Assembly (NCBI GenBank): GCA_010094045.1
Contig: ML986958.1
Location: 1 to 18,859, forward strand
Direction: 5' to 3'
From: Lojkania enalia
Lineage: Eukaryota > Ascomycota > Dothideomycetes > Pleosporales
DNA length: 18,859 nucleotides
Positions 17,247 to 18,859 of the stretch are shown here, piece after piece. The notes under the pieces were generated by a model, which saw only the letters and a program-made list of their open reading frames with translations, was not told the origin of the DNA and ran no database searches. Each line of letters begins with the position of its first letter. The stretch's first letter is position 1. A program made the position numbers and the translations under genes.

Positions 17247-18283
17247 GAAGTAACGTTCTAAGACAGTTAAAATATATTAAAAGCTGTAGTAAAATTAGTA
17301 GAAAAAATTATAGATAAGGAAATATTCGAGTATATATAGGAAATATATTAAAGCTACCCTATAAAATAGGCGAAGAGTAAGAGAGAGAAATATATACTAC
17401 TCTATAAGAACAGCTATAAAAAAGATTAGGCTAGCTGTTACTAGGATAATTACTTAATATATAAGAGTATTAAGATAAAGCTAGAAGTGTAGCTAAAAAT
17501 AGATATATAATTATTACCGAGAATCTTACTATCTTAAAATAAGATAGAGAATTATATAGAAAATAGGTATTATTAGATTTATAGATGTCTAATTTACCTT
17601 AGAATAGAGTATCTATACCGGTTTAGTAAAATCGTTGTAGAAGTTAAAAAGCTGAAGAAGCTAGTTTTAGAGGTAAGAGAGATGTAGGGAGATATTAAAG
17701 AGTAACTTAATATTACAGCTTATAAAATAATAGGAGTAAATATATTTAAGGAAAAGGAATATTTTAAAGATAATATATATTTAGAAGAATATAAAGCTTT
17801 AAACTAGAAATAATATATAGTTAAATACTAGTACTATTAAAATATATTTAGAGTACTTAAATAGTAAAGATTAGATAAAGATTACTAACTAATTAAATAG
17901 TAATAGTATTTCTTAGAATAGAAGTATAAGATATATAGTAAATAGGTAAAGGCCGCTTATACCTAAGAACTATAGATAAGATATAGTATAGATAGATGTC
18001 CGCTATATAGAGAAGAGAAGAAGAAGGTAGAGTTCTTCCTATTTTAGTTAAAAAACTAAGTAGCCCCTAAGGTAATAGCTATATTAAAGAACCGGATAAG
18101 AAAGCTGTTAGAAGAGTTACTAGTATAGTACTTTTATATATAGTACTCTAAGTAGAATTTAATAGAAGAAAGCTTAGAGTACTACTTAATAGTAGAACTT
18201 TAGATATATTTATATCAGCGTAATAGGTTTATAAGAATAATATAGAATAGAGGGAAAAAGTAGTACCTTATAGAATATACCTA
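17247..18283 (+). pseudogene. Element 3 unassigned coding-like segment between gag and protease
   Basis: Frame 3 can be read for about 345 codons with TAG/TAA stops only, roughly one in ten codons. Stretches such as KAVVKLVEKIIDKEIFEYI (about 17287), VEVKKLKKLVLEVREM (about 17640) and KKKVEFFLF, VAPKVIAILKNRIRKLLEELL (about 18030-18120) look like charged amphipathic helices. No family was recognised. In elements 1 and 2 the knuckle-to-protease distance is a few hundred bases, here about 1.4 kb, so this is extra material: a captured gene, an enlarged gag or a nested insertion. The low stop density is suggestive rather than decisive, given the base composition. Confidence 0.3.
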
Positions 18284-18356
18284 GTAGACGATAAGTTAAT
18301 AGACTATAATAGAGAAGTTGTATTAATAGAAATTAAGAAGTAAGCGCTTAATGTTG

Positions 18357-18480
18357 TAAGATATATTAATATAAGAAGTATTAATATTATAAACCAAGGA
18401 AAATTTAATATATTACTAGGTATAAACTAGCTAGCTAAATATAATTCTAGAGTAGATTAGTAGTAAGAGATAGTTTATAG
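18357..18480 (+). pseudogene. Element 3 protease C-terminus, RIP-degraded
   Basis: Frame 2 reads KFNILLGIN*LAKYNSRVD, matching the Y(D)xILGMxWLxxxNPxIDW motif that closes retroviral-type proteases in Gypsy pols. The Trp is a TAG. The upstream D-S/T-G active site was not located with confidence. Confidence 0.75.
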
Positions 18481-18589
18481 GCTATAGAGCCGCTCTAAAA
18501 CGGAACGGGTAGTAGGATAGTATAGGGTAAGGTGTTCCTCGGGTCTACAGTTAATATAGAGAGTATTAGTAACTATAATAGCTAGATAT

Positions 18590-18859
18590 CTTAAGAAGAT
18601 AAAATAGATGCTAGATATTATCGTAGTTTAAAAAGTATATAAAGAACTATAAGACAATAGTATATTTTAAGAAATTTAAGAGGATTATAGCGAATTTACA
18701 GGGCTATATAAATAAGTAGAGAATAGAGAATTACCCAAATACAAGGAGTATAACTATAAGATTATTATTAAAGATAAAAAGAAACTAAAACCTAGTCTAA
18801 TATATAATTTAAACTGAGAATAAAGAGAAGAATTTAAAAAGTACATCTAAAAGAATTTG
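18590..18859 (+). pseudogene. Element 3 reverse transcriptase, N-terminal lead, cut by window end
   Basis: Frame 2 reads YKELxDNSIF and then VENRELPKYKEYNYKIIIKDKKKLK...LIYNLN, followed by EEFKKYI*KNL up to the last base. It corresponds to the LPxHxxxDHxIxLxxGxxPxxGPIYNLSxxELxxLKxYIxENLxxG lead that precedes the RT palm in Gypsy pols. The catalytic motifs lie beyond the window. Confidence 0.85.

Larger units (their letters stand above)
15647..18859 (+). mobile_element. Ty3/Gypsy element 3, 5' part, RIP-degraded, runs off the window
   Basis: A probable 5' LTR (15647 to about 15930), leader, gag, CCHC knuckle, a long interval, the protease C-terminus and the N-terminal lead of RT follow in Ty3/Gypsy order. 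Gag is in frame 1, the interval mostly in frame 3, and protease and RT in frame 2. RIP is heavy from about 15.9 kb onward but mild in the first part of the LTR. The left boundary is inferred from the TGATAATGGCAG start and the TATA box; there is no second LTR to confirm it. The sequence differs from elements 1 and 2, so it is a third family or a distant relative. Confidence 0.8.

Noticed and set aside
1..18859. CRISPR array or prokaryotic defence system
   Set aside because: No regularly spaced repeats with unique spacers and no prokaryotic gene organisation; the repeats present are LTRs and short tandem units.

Overview
The window looks like an AT-rich, transposon-filled compartment of a filamentous ascomycete genome (Pezizomycotina). 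Most of it shows strong repeat-induced point mutation (RIP): TpA is everywhere, CpA and TpG are scarce, and reading frames that still align to transposon proteins carry TAG/TAA stops, almost never TGA. No bacterial, viral, tRNA, rRNA or CRISPR feature is visible. No species is assigned.

Layout. (1) 1-893: the 3' end of a Ty1/Copia retrotransposon on +, with RNase H remnant, polypurine tract and LTR. (2) About 900-4828: a Ty3/Gypsy element on - (element 1), with gag, protease, RT, RNase H and the start of integrase. It is cut off inside integrase where it meets the Copia LTR. (3) 4829-12021: a structurally complete Ty3/Gypsy chromovirus on + (element 2). It has two 279-bp LTRs, a polypurine tract, a perfect 5-bp target duplication (CTATC) and a C-terminal chromodomain, but its proteins are destroyed by RIP. 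(4) 12027-13228: extremely AT-rich non-coding DNA with decayed direct and tandem repeats. (5) 13229 to about 15650: an island of near-normal base composition. It starts with a probable LTR end and holds one apparently intact host gene at 13719-14573. That gene has three exons and encodes a 247-residue hemerythrin-like protein. The island then continues with unassigned sequence, a GC-rich cluster of inverted repeats and a short acidic, Trp-rich open frame. (6) About 15647-18859: the 5' part of a third Ty3/Gypsy element on + (element 3), with LTR, gag, CCHC knuckle, an unusually long gag-to-protease interval, the protease C-terminus and the start of RT. It runs off the window edge.

How it fits together. 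RIP acts on CpA (TpG on the other strand), so it converts Cys and His codons to Tyr, Trp and Gln codons to stops, and Asp codons that follow a T to Asn. All three Gypsy CCHC knuckles have become four tyrosines, and both visible YLDD motifs have become YLDN. None of the transposons can be autonomous. The hemerythrin-like gene is the only locus here that looks functional. Calling open reading frames alone would miss its first and last exons. I found no clearly undescribed defence or catalytic system. The most novel candidates are the extra segment between gag and protease in element 3 and the inverted-repeat cluster near 15.26 kb.
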